Positions 7,741-15,188 of a DNA stretch of 64,000 nt are shown piece after piece (the first letter of the stretch is position 1; the number at the start of each line of letters is the position of its first letter). The notes under the pieces were generated by a model, which ran no database searches, was not told the DNA's origin, and saw only the letters and a list, made by a program, of their open reading frames with translations. Source of the DNA: Roseibium hamelinense (GTDB lineage: Bacteria > Pseudomonadota > Alphaproteobacteria > Rhizobiales > Stappiaceae); contig NZ_VLLF01000001.1 in NCBI RefSeq assembly GCF_007830545.1, positions 496,001-560,000 of the forward strand. The letters run 5' to 3'. A program made the position numbers and the translations under genes.

Positions 7741-9054
7741 TTAGTCTGCTTTCGGCCGGTTGTCGACCACGCGTTTTGCTTTTCCTTCTGAACGGGCAAC
7801 GCCGCCCGGCTCGGTGACATTGATTTTCGTCGATATGCCGACAACGCTTTTGATGTGGTGGCCGAGTTCTTTAGCCGATGCCTGGCGGGGCCCGTCCGCA
7901 GCTGCAGCCGCCGTACTCTCCACATGAACGATCATCCCGTCCATCCGGCCATCCCGGTTGAGTTCGATTTGGAAATGTGGTGCCAATCCATCGCATTTCA
8001 GGATTTGTTCCTCGATCTGGGTCGGAAACACGTTCACCCCGCGCAGGATGATCATATCGTCGGAGCGGCCGGTGATTTTTTCAATCCGGCGCATCGAGCG
8101 GGCCGTTCCCGGCAGCAACCGGGTCAGATCCCGGGTGCGGTAGCGCACCATGGGCAAGCCTTCCTTGGTCAAAGTGGTGAACACCAGTTCGCCCATTTCG
8201 CCGTCCGGCAAAACCTCTCCGGTTTCGGGATGGATGATCTCCGGATAAAAATGATCCTCCCAGAGCGTCAGGCCGTCCTTTGTTTCAACGCATTCATTGG
8301 CGACACCCGGGCCGAGCACCTCGGACAGGCCGTAGATATCGACCGCGTGCATGTCAAAGGCCTGTTCGATTTCCGAGCGCATGGAGTTGGTCCATGGCTC
8401 TGCACCGAAAATCCCGACGGCGAGAGAGCTTTCTCGCGGGTCAATACCCTGACGGCGGAATTCATCCAGGATCGACAGCATGTAGGATGGTGTGACCATG
8501 ATGATTTTCGGCTTGAAGTCGTTGATCAGGGTCACCTGGCGTTCGGTCATTCCACCAGACACCGGGATCACGGTGCAGCCAAGCCGCTCGGCGCCGTAAT
8601 GCGCGCCGAGACCGCCAGTGAACAACCCATAGCCATAGGCGATGTGGATCATGTCTCCCGGGCGCCCGCCTGATGCCCTTATCGATCGCGCAACAAGGTC
8701 CGCCCAGATGTCGATGTCTTTTAAAGTGTAGCCGACAACGGTCGGTTTTCCGGTTGTGCCGGATGAGCCATGAACGCGCGCCAGTTTTTCGCGCGGCACA
8801 GCAAACATGCCGAACGGATAGGTGTCGCGGAGATCTTGCTTGTGAGTGAAAGGGAATTTCGACAGATCCGCCAAGGTTTTAAGGTCCGACGGATGAACGC
8901 CGTGATCATCGAACCGGTTCTTGTAGAACGGTGAATTTTTATAAGCATGATTCAGGGACCATTGCATGCGCTCAAGTTGCAGGCCGCCGATCTCATCGCG
9001 CGACGCTGTTTCAATCGGGTCCAGATCTCCGGGGCGCGGTGACAGATCCAGCAT
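7741..9054 (-). CDS. paaK: Phenylacetate-CoA ligase
   Basis: AMP-forming enzyme of 437 residues that activates phenylacetate with CoA and ATP, the first intracellular step. The adenylate-forming P-loop is GSSGTTGKPTVVGY, followed by MIHIAYGYGLFTGGLGAHYG, IYGLSEVLGPGVANEC and the hinge/C-domain motif KITGRSDDMIILRGVNVFPT. Length and motifs are those of the PaaK family. It is downstream of paaI (30-base gap) and upstream of paaR. Confidence 0.95.
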   Translation of the reverse strand: MLDLSPRPGDLDPIETASRDEIGGLQLERMQWSLNHAYKNSPFYKNRFDDHGVHPSDLKTLADLSKFPFTHKQDLRDTYPFGMFAVPREKLARVHGSSGTTGKPTVVGYTLKDIDIWADLVARSIRASGGRPGDMIHIAYGYGLFTGGLGAHYGAERLGCTVIPVSGGMTERQVTLINDFKPKIIMVTPSYMLSILDEFRRQGIDPRESSLAVGIFGAEPWTNSMRSEIEQAFDMHAVDIYGLSEVLGPGVANECVETKDGLTLWEDHFYPEIIHPETGEVLPDGEMGELVFTTLTKEGLPMVRYRTRDLTRLLPGTARSMRRIEKITGRSDDMIILRGVNVFPTQIEEQILKCDGLAPHFQIELNRDGRMDGMIVHVESTAAAAADGPRQASAKELGHHIKSVVGISTKINVTEPGGVARSEGKAKRVVDNRPKAD

Positions 9055-9084
9055 GGCGTTCCTCCCAAAACGTCTTCTTGCCCG

Positions 9085-9555
9085 TCAAACGGGCAGATGC
9101 GTGCCTTTTGTAGTGCGTGAATGTCCGCGAAACTCGGCGATATGTTCGCCGTTCTGATTGGTGACGCGGATGTCATAGATGCCAGACCGGCCCTGACGCG
9201 CCACTTCCCGGGCTGTCGCTGTTAGGCGGTCGCCGATTTTTCCGGGCGCCAGATATGTCACGGAACAATGCTGCGCGACTGTGATCTGGTTGTAGGTGTT
9301 GCAGGCAAAAGCAAAGGCGCTGTCGGCGAGTGTGAAAATATAGCCGCCGTGGCAGGTGCCGTGGCCGTTTGCCATGGTCTTGGTGAGCGTCATCGAGATG
9401 CGGGCCTCGCCCGGGGTGACATAATCGAGCGTCATGTCGAGTGCCTGGCTGGCGTGATCGGTAGACCACATCGCCTTGGCGCAAGCTTCGGCAAGCTCCT
9501 GGCCGCTCATTTCCGAGACGGGTTTTACGGCCTGGTTTTGGTCTGCGCCGCTCAT
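9085..9555 (-). CDS. paaI: Hydroxyphenylacetyl-CoA thioesterase PaaI
   Basis: Hotdog-fold thioesterase of 156 residues. The PaaI signature HGGYIFTLADSAFAFACN contains the catalytic aspartate (LAD), and the N-terminal half has MWSTDHASQALDMTLDYV. In known systems PaaI rescues CoA by hydrolysing dead-end hydroxyphenylacetyl-CoA products. The ATG at 9555 overlaps the paaG stop by four bases (ATGA), so the two are translationally coupled. Confidence 0.93.
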   Translation of the reverse strand: MSGADQNQAVKPVSEMSGQELAEACAKAMWSTDHASQALDMTLDYVTPGEARISMTLTKTMANGHGTCHGGYIFTLADSAFAFACNTYNQITVAQHCSVTYLAPGKIGDRLTATAREVARQGRSGIYDIRVTNQNGEHIAEFRGHSRTTKGTHLPV

Positions 9556-10346
9556 CGGCCTTGAAATTCCGCGGACCGCTTTTCGAGAAATGCAGTCACA
9601 CCTTCCGCGTAGTCCTCCGTCCGTCCAGCCTCTTGCTGAAAATCCCGCTCGAGATCGAGCTGATCGTCGAACGAATTTTCGCTGGCGGCCTGAATTGCAA
9701 GCTTGGTGAGGCCGAGGCCCCGGGTCGGGCCCGAAGCTAATCTCTTGGCCAGAACGAAGGCTTCTTCCACGACCAGATGATCGTCAACGACGTCCCAAAT
9801 CAGCCCCCAATCGCGCGCCTTTTCCGCCGGCAACGGTTCCGCAGTCATGGCCAGCGCCTTGGCGCGCGGCTCTCCGAGAATGCGGGTCAGGTTCCAGCTG
9901 CCTCCAGCATCGGGAATCAATCCAATCTTTGAAAAGGCCTGAATGAACTTTGCCGATCGCGCCGCGATCACGATGTCGCAGCACAGGGCGATGTTCGCAC
10001 CGGCTCCAGCGGCCACGCCATTGACCGCGCAAACGACCGGTTTGGCAAGGTCCCGGATCAGGCGCAGAGTCGGATTGTAAAATGTTTCGAGCGTGTGGCC
10101 GAGATCCGGAGCCGGCCCACCCTTTCGCGGGTCGCGGTCGCCCAGATCCTGACCGGCGCTGAAACCTCGTCCGGCTCCGGTCAGCAGAACACACCGGACG
10201 GCAGCCTCGTCATGAGCGCGCTGCAGCGCCTGCCTGAAACCGAGGTGCATGTCCTCGTTGAAGGAATTCAGTTTGTCGGGACGATTGAGGGTAATGGTGA
10301 GAACGCCATCCTCAAGATGGGTCAGCACCGCACCGGTATCGCTCAT
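9552..10346 (-). CDS. paaG: 1,2-epoxyphenylacetyl-CoA isomerase PaaG
   Basis: Crotonase-fold protein of 264 residues that isomerises the ring epoxide to oxepin-CoA. Motifs: LNRPDKLNSFNEDMH, GAGRGFSAGQDLGDRDPRKG (oxyanion-hole region) and CAVNGVAAGAGANIALCCD. The ATG at 10346 is preceded by a strong GGGAGGA; the frame stays open upstream but that stretch crosses the promoter and operator and is not coding. It is the first gene of the minus-strand paaG-I-K(-R) operon. PaaB- or PaaF-type hydratases are similar, but the neighbours and the QDLGDRD segment favour PaaG. Confidence 0.9.
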   Translation of the reverse strand: MSDTGAVLTHLEDGVLTITLNRPDKLNSFNEDMHLGFRQALQRAHDEAAVRCVLLTGAGRGFSAGQDLGDRDPRKGGPAPDLGHTLETFYNPTLRLIRDLAKPVVCAVNGVAAGAGANIALCCDIVIAARSAKFIQAFSKIGLIPDAGGSWNLTRILGEPRAKALAMTAEPLPAEKARDWGLIWDVVDDHLVVEEAFVLAKRLASGPTRGLGLTKLAIQAASENSFDDQLDLERDFQQEAGRTEDYAEGVTAFLEKRSAEFQGR

Positions 10347-10415
10347 TCCAGTCCTCCCTTCGCGACCGATTGTTTCGTGAGGCCGCGATATTTTTCGTAA
10401 AAATTGTGTTGCATA

Positions 10416-10427
10416 GACCGAACGGTC
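10416..10427. promoter_or_regulatory. TetR/PaaR-type operator palindrome
   Basis: GACCG-AA-CGGTC is a near-perfect dyad of the kind bound by TetR repressors of acyl-CoA genes. On the minus strand a TTGACT -35-like hexamer (10433-10428) abuts it, so the operator would fall in the promoter spacer of paaG, 70 bases before its start. It also lies about 210 bases before livK on the other side. A second dyad, TGGCTC-N7-GAGCCA, is at 10444-10462. Confidence 0.7.
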
Positions 10428-10636
10428 AGTCAATAATAAATCATGGCTCACGACAAGAGCCACACTATGGTTTCGCTGGGAGGGCGGAATGTCGAGCAAA
10501 ATCGACACAGGCAGACTTCGGTCCGGCGGCCGCGTAACGCACCGCTACCCGATAGGCCAAACCTGAAAGCCCTTCCAATTGAAAACAGAACATGTGTGAC
10601 AGTTCCGGCGGTTGCCGGCCTGTTGGGAGGAGACAA

Positions 10637-11779
10637 ATGAAGGTACTTGCATCCACCGCATTGGCGGCTTTGATGGCAGCTGGTCCGGCAGGCCCGGCGC
10701 TTGCCGATATCAAGATTGGGTCCACTCTTGCCATGACCGGGCCCGCTTCGTTTCTGGGCGACCCCGAGGCAAAAACACTCGAAATGCTGGTCGAAGAAGT
10801 CAACGCCGCAGGCGGGATCAACGGCGAAATGATCGAGCTGATCCAATATGACGACGGTGCCGATCCAAACAAGGCGCGCACATTCGCTGTCCGGCTCATT
10901 GAGGATGATGAGGTGGTTGCCATCATCGGCGGATCGACCACCGGGACAACGCTTGCGTTGATGCCGGAGGTCGATGCGGCCGGCATCCCGTTCATTTCTC
11001 TGGCTGGGTCAATTTCGATCATTGATCCAGTGGAGCCTTACACGTTCAAGACACCGCATACCGACCGCATGGCATGCCAGAAGGTCTTCGAAGACATGCA
11101 AAAGCGCGGGATTTCAAAAATCGGCATGATTTCCGGAACCGGCGGGTTTGGAGCGTCCATGCGCAAGCAGTGCCTGGAAGTGGCCAGCGATTACGGGATC
11201 GATGTGATTGCCGATGAAAGCTACGGCCCGAAAGACGCCGACATGACCCCGCAGCTCACAAACATCAAGGCCACCGATGGCATTGAAGCCGTCCTCAATC
11301 CAGGTTTCGGCCAGGGGCCGGCGATTGTCACCCGAAACTACAGCCAGCTTGGAATTGATCTGCCGCTTTACCAGTCGCATGGTGTTGCATCGCAAGGTTT
11401 TATCGATCTGGCGGGCAACGAGGCGGCAGAAGGGGTCCGCCTGCCGGGCACCGCGCTTCTGGTTGCCGACATCTTGCCAGCCGACGACCCGCAGACGGAA
11501 ATAGTTAGAGCGTACAAGACCGCTTTCGAACAGAAATACGAGATGCCGGTGTCGACCTTTGGCGGTTATGCGCACGATGCTTTCCGTATTCTCGTTGCCG
11601 CCATCGAAAAGGCCGGATCGTCTGACCCGGAAGCCATCCGGGATGCGATCGAGGAAACCAGCGGCCTCGTCGGAACAACCGGCACCTACACCTTTTCGGC
11701 GGACGACCATCTTGGCCTGGATCTTTCAGCGTTCAAGATGCTGGAAATCAACAATGGCGGGTGGACCCTGGTCGACTGA
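10637..11779 (+). CDS. Branched-chain-type ABC transporter substrate-binding protein
   Basis: Periplasmic binding protein of 380 residues (LivK/Peripla_BP_6 type) with a signal peptide ending ...GPAGPALA before DIKIGSTLAMTGPASF. Typical family segments are VEEVNAAGGINGEMIELI and AIIGGSTTGTTLALMPEVD. The ATG at 10637 is preceded by GGGAGGAGAC. It starts a five-gene transporter operon that diverges from paaG, so the substrate may be phenylacetate or a related aromatic acid instead of leucine; this is inference from position only. Two hairpins after its stop probably protect this highly needed part of the message. Confidence 0.9.
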   Translation: MKVLASTALAALMAAGPAGPALADIKIGSTLAMTGPASFLGDPEAKTLEMLVEEVNAAGGINGEMIELIQYDDGADPNKARTFAVRLIEDDEVVAIIGGSTTGTTLALMPEVDAAGIPFISLAGSISIIDPVEPYTFKTPHTDRMACQKVFEDMQKRGISKIGMISGTGGFGASMRKQCLEVASDYGIDVIADESYGPKDADMTPQLTNIKATDGIEAVLNPGFGQGPAIVTRNYSQLGIDLPLYQSHGVASQGFIDLAGNEAAEGVRLPGTALLVADILPADDPQTEIVRAYKTAFEQKYEMPVSTFGGYAHDAFRILVAAIEKAGSSDPEAIRDAIEETSGLVGTTGTYTFSADDHLGLDLSAFKMLEINNGGWTLVD

Positions 11780-11793
11780 TCGGCCGGGCTTGT

Positions 11794-11831
11794 TTTCATG
11801 GAAAATGAAACGGCGGGGAAAGTCCCCGCCG
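11794..11831 (+). promoter_or_regulatory. Tandem intercistronic hairpins between livK- and livH-like genes
   Basis: TTTCAT (11794-11799) pairs with ATGAAA (11805-11810), and CGGCGGGG (11811-11818) pairs with CCCCGCCG (11824-11831). They sit directly after the binding-protein stop and before the permease. No T-run follows. Such structures commonly keep the binding-protein message more abundant than the permease message. Confidence 0.6.
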
Positions 11832-11864
11832 GCCTGTCTCCCGTTTTGCCGGAGCACTTAAAGC

Positions 11865-12737
11865 ATGCCGGAACTCATGCAGTTTCTTCTGTCAGGCCTG
11901 ACCGTCGGCGCTGTCTACGCGCTGGTCGCGCTTGGCTTTACCATCATCTACAACGCCTCGGACGTCGTTAACTTTGCGCAGGGCGAGTTCGTCATGCTCG
12001 GCGGCATGATCACCGTGTTTGCCTATGGCGCCGGCGCTCCGCTGCCACTGGCCGCGGCGGTCGCGATACTGACTACGGTGTTTGTGGGGGTTGCGCTCAA
12101 CAAGCTCGCGATCGAGCCGGCACGCGGTGCACCGGTCGTGTCTTTGATCATCATCACGATCGGAGCGTCGATCTTAATTCGCGGCGTTACCCAGATCGTG
12201 TTCGACAAGCAGATCCATCGGTTCCCGGCTTTCACCGGGGACGCGCCGATCCCGTTCTTCGGGGCAACGCTCTTGCCGCAAAGCCTGTGGGTCGTCGGCG
12301 GAGCGCTGACCGTTTTTGTTGGTCTCTACCTGTTTTTCACCAAAACTCTGACGGGCAAGGCGGTCTTGGCAACAGCGAATAATCGTCTGGCCGCACAGCT
12401 TGTCGGCATCAATACCGGGTGGGTGATGACGCTGTCGTTCGGATTGTCAGCGGCTATCGGCGCTCTTGCAGGTGTTCTCGTCACGCCGATCACTCTGACA
12501 AGCTACGATGTCGGGATCGGGTTAGCGCTGAAAGGCTTTGCCGCAGCGATGCTCGGCGGGATGGGGAACCCAAAGGGCGCCCTGGTTGGCGGGCTCTTGC
12601 TTGGGGTCATCGAAGCGATGACCGCCGGTTATCTCAGTTCGCAATACAAGGACGCAGCCGCGTTTGTGGTCATCCTTGCGGTCCTGTTTGCAATGCCACA
12701 GGGCTTGTTCGGCGCCAAATCGACAGAGCGGGTGTGA
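11865..12737 (+). CDS. livH: Branched-chain-type ABC transporter permease (LivH)
   Basis: Inner-membrane permease of 290 residues, almost wholly hydrophobic. LivH signatures are LTVGAVYALVALGFTIIYNA near the start, VNFAQGEFVMLGGM and the late GFAAAMLGGMGNPKGALVGG segment. It pairs with the LivM-like permease that starts five bases after its stop. The gene symbol reflects family, not a proven substrate. Confidence 0.9.
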   Translation: MPELMQFLLSGLTVGAVYALVALGFTIIYNASDVVNFAQGEFVMLGGMITVFAYGAGAPLPLAAAVAILTTVFVGVALNKLAIEPARGAPVVSLIIITIGASILIRGVTQIVFDKQIHRFPAFTGDAPIPFFGATLLPQSLWVVGGALTVFVGLYLFFTKTLTGKAVLATANNRLAAQLVGINTGWVMTLSFGLSAAIGALAGVLVTPITLTSYDVGIGLALKGFAAAMLGGMGNPKGALVGGLLLGVIEAMTAGYLSSQYKDAAAFVVILAVLFAMPQGLFGAKSTERV

Positions 12738-12741
12738 TCTC

Positions 12742-13698
12742 ATGAAACTGGGTTCCAAACACACGACGCTGCTTGTGCTGGCGGTCATTATCATTGTTGC
12801 GCCGTTCTTTTTCCCGTCCTCCTACTACTTCCGGGTCGGGTCTCTGATTTTTATCAATGGTTTGGCCGTGACCGGGATTGTCATCCTGACCGGATATGCG
12901 GGACAGGTAAGCCTTGGTCATGCCGGATTTGCGGGTATCGGCGCTTATGCCTGTGCTCTGGCACCCGTCTATCTTGGTGTTCATCCGGGATTGGCTCTCA
13001 TCATCGGCGCGCTTCTCTCTGGCGCCATAGCCTTTTTGGTAGGCAGGCCGATCCTGAGACTGAAGGGCTACTATCTCGGCGTTGCGAGCCTAGGATTCGG
13101 CATCCTGGTCGCGATGCTGTTGACCAATGAAGCGCAAATCACGGGCGGTCCTGACGGGATTCGCGTGGCAGATCTCGGCATACGCGGCCTGCTGCGCGAA
13201 ATGGGATTCCGGGTAAAGGGCTCCGAGCTCTGGTATGTGCTGACCGGAATATGCCTTTTGATCGGCGCCTGGCTTGCACTTAACCTGCATGACAGCCCGA
13301 CCGGGCGGGCACTGCGGGCGCTACACGGATCCGAGGTGGCAGCGCGCACCGTCGGTGTCGATGTTGCCCGGTTGAAGCTGCAGGCCTTCGTCATATCCGC
13401 GGTGTTTGCCTCGGTCTCCGGCTCACTGCTAGCGCTGCAGAACCGCTTTATCACCCCGGAGGTCGCCGGCTTCCTGCATTCGGTCGAGATGGTCACCATG
13501 GCGGTTCTTGGCGGTGTCGGGTCCGTGCTCGGCGCGATTTTTGGAGCCGCCATTCTCACGACCCTGCCGCAGGTGCTGACCGTTTTTGCAGAATATGAGT
13601 ATGCGGTGCTCGGGCTGGTGATGATGCTTGTGATGATTTTTCTGCGGGATGGCTTGTTGCCGTCGCTTGCCAAGCTGATCAAGGGGAGGGAGCAATGA
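12742..13698 (+). CDS. livM: Branched-chain-type ABC transporter permease (LivM)
   Basis: Second permease of 318 residues with about eight to nine membrane segments. LivM-type motifs are GLAVTGIVILTGYAGQVSLG, HAGFAGIGAYACA, ITGGPDGI and a C-terminal TMAVLGGVGSVLGAIFGAAI. The ATG at 12742 was chosen because it comes just after the livH stop; the longer open frame would overlap livH by about 75 bases. Its end overlaps the ATPase start (ATGA). Confidence 0.9.
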   Translation: MKLGSKHTTLLVLAVIIIVAPFFFPSSYYFRVGSLIFINGLAVTGIVILTGYAGQVSLGHAGFAGIGAYACALAPVYLGVHPGLALIIGALLSGAIAFLVGRPILRLKGYYLGVASLGFGILVAMLLTNEAQITGGPDGIRVADLGIRGLLREMGFRVKGSELWYVLTGICLLIGAWLALNLHDSPTGRALRALHGSEVAARTVGVDVARLKLQAFVISAVFASVSGSLLALQNRFITPEVAGFLHSVEMVTMAVLGGVGSVLGAIFGAAILTTLPQVLTVFAEYEYAVLGLVMMLVMIFLRDGLLPSLAKLIKGREQ

Positions 13699-14477
13699 GC
13701 CTTCTTCAAGTGGATGGCCTAGGCATCGAATTCGGTGGCCTCAAGGCAGTCGATAATGTCGGTTTCAAGGTTGAACCCGGCGAAATCGTCTCGGTCATCG
13801 GGCCGAATGGGGCCGGCAAAACAACATTGTTCAACATGATCTCCGGCATTTACCTGCCAAAGGCCGGCCGGGTGACATTGGCCGGGCAGGATGTCACCGG
13901 CATGGAGCCGCATCTCCTCGCGCGTCTGGGATTGTCGCGAACGTTCCAGAATCTGCAGATATTTCAGCACATGAGCGTTTTGGAAAACGTCGTTGCGGGA
14001 TTTCATCTGGAAGAAAGCGGCAACGTTTTGAGCGATCTGTTTGCTCTGCCGGGCTCGCGAAAACGCGCCCGCACTGTTCGCGCCAAAGCGGAGGTGCTGC
14101 TCGCACGCGTCGGGCTTGAGCGTGCGGCCGGGGCGGAAGCGGGAAGCCTCTCATACGGGGCCTTGAAACGGCTTGAAATCGCCCGCGCGCTGGCCCTGTC
14201 GCCCAAGATTCTGCTGCTGGACGAACCGGCGGCAGGCTGCAATGCGGTGGAAACCGAGGAGATCGATGAGCTGATTGCCGAGGTCGCCAAATCCGGAGTT
14301 GCGATCCTTTTGGTCGAGCATGACATGAAGCTTGTGATGCGCATTTCAAACCATATCGTTGTGCTGGATCATGGTGAAAAAATCGCGGAGGGCGACCCGG
14401 AAACCGTGAGCCGAAATCCGGATGTGATTGCGGCCTATTTGGGAACAGCGGCGGCGCAGGAGAGCGAGCATGCTTGA
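13695..14477 (+). CDS. livG: Branched-chain-type ABC transporter ATPase (LivG)
   Basis: ABC ATPase of 260 residues. Walker A is GPNGAGKTTLFNMISG, the signature is LSYGALKRLEIARAL (LSYG variant of LSGGQ), Walker B is ILLLDEPAAGCN and the H-loop is VEHDMKLVM. The LivG-specific SRTFQNLQIFQHMSVLENV is present. Four-base overlap with livM and eight-base overlap with livF. An odd point is cysteine in the D-loop (PAAGCN), where GLN or GMN is usual. Confidence 0.92.
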   Translation: MSLLQVDGLGIEFGGLKAVDNVGFKVEPGEIVSVIGPNGAGKTTLFNMISGIYLPKAGRVTLAGQDVTGMEPHLLARLGLSRTFQNLQIFQHMSVLENVVAGFHLEESGNVLSDLFALPGSRKRARTVRAKAEVLLARVGLERAAGAEAGSLSYGALKRLEIARALALSPKILLLDEPAAGCNAVETEEIDELIAEVAKSGVAILLVEHDMKLVMRISNHIVVLDHGEKIAEGDPETVSRNPDVIAAYLGTAAAQESEHA

Positions 14478-15171
14478 GATCAAGGCGCTCAAATCAGCCT
14501 ATGGCCGCATCGAGGTTCTGCACGGTATCGACCTGAGTGTGTCGTCCGGCGAGATCGTCACGGTTGTTGGCGCAAACGGCGCGGGCAAAACCACCTTGCT
14601 CAAATGCTTGTCGGGCGTCCAGCCGGTGATCGGTGGCAGCATTTCGTTTCGCGGTGAAACCATGACCCACGTTCCGGGGCACAAACGGCTCAAGCGCGGG
14701 CTCGCCCAGTCTCCGGAAGGACGTCAAATTTTCACAAACCTGTCTGTTGAAGAAAATCTGCGGCTTGGTGCCTTTCTATTCACCGACGCGCGTGTGGATC
14801 AGGACATGGCGGAGGCGTTCCAGATGTTTCCGGTGTTAAAGGAAAAGCGCAATTTGAACGCGGGTGGCCTGTCCGGAGGCCAGCAGCAAATGCTGGCGAT
14901 CGCACGCGCGCTCATGGGCCGGCCGGCGTGTCTCTTGCTCGACGAACCGAGCATGGGCCTTGCACCGATCCTGGTCGCACAAATTTTCGACGTCGTGAAG
15001 GGCCTGAAGGCTCTCGATGTGACCGTTCTGCTGGTGGAACAAAATGCATTCGGCGCGCTCTCGATCGCCGACCGCGGATATGTCATGGAAACGGGACGGG
15101 TAACCATTTCCGGGTCTGCCAAGGAGTTGATTGCAGATCCCCGGATCCGGGAAGCGTATCTCGGTCATTAA
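14470..15171 (+). CDS. livF: Branched-chain-type ABC transporter ATPase (LivF)
   Basis: ABC ATPase of 233 residues that completes the transporter. Walker A is GANGAGKTTLLKCLSG, signature LSGGQQQMLAIARAL, Walker B LLLDEPSMGLAP and the LivF-type AQSPEGRQIFTNLSVEENL. The ATG at 14470 overlaps the end of livG. The hydratase/dehydrogenase gene begins 17 bases after the stop. Confidence 0.92.
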   Translation: MLEIKALKSAYGRIEVLHGIDLSVSSGEIVTVVGANGAGKTTLLKCLSGVQPVIGGSISFRGETMTHVPGHKRLKRGLAQSPEGRQIFTNLSVEENLRLGAFLFTDARVDQDMAEAFQMFPVLKEKRNLNAGGLSGGQQQMLAIARALMGRPACLLLDEPSMGLAPILVAQIFDVVKGLKALDVTVLLVEQNAFGALSIADRGYVMETGRVTISGSAKELIADPRIREAYLGH

Positions 15172-15188
15172 GATTTTGGTTTAAAAAA

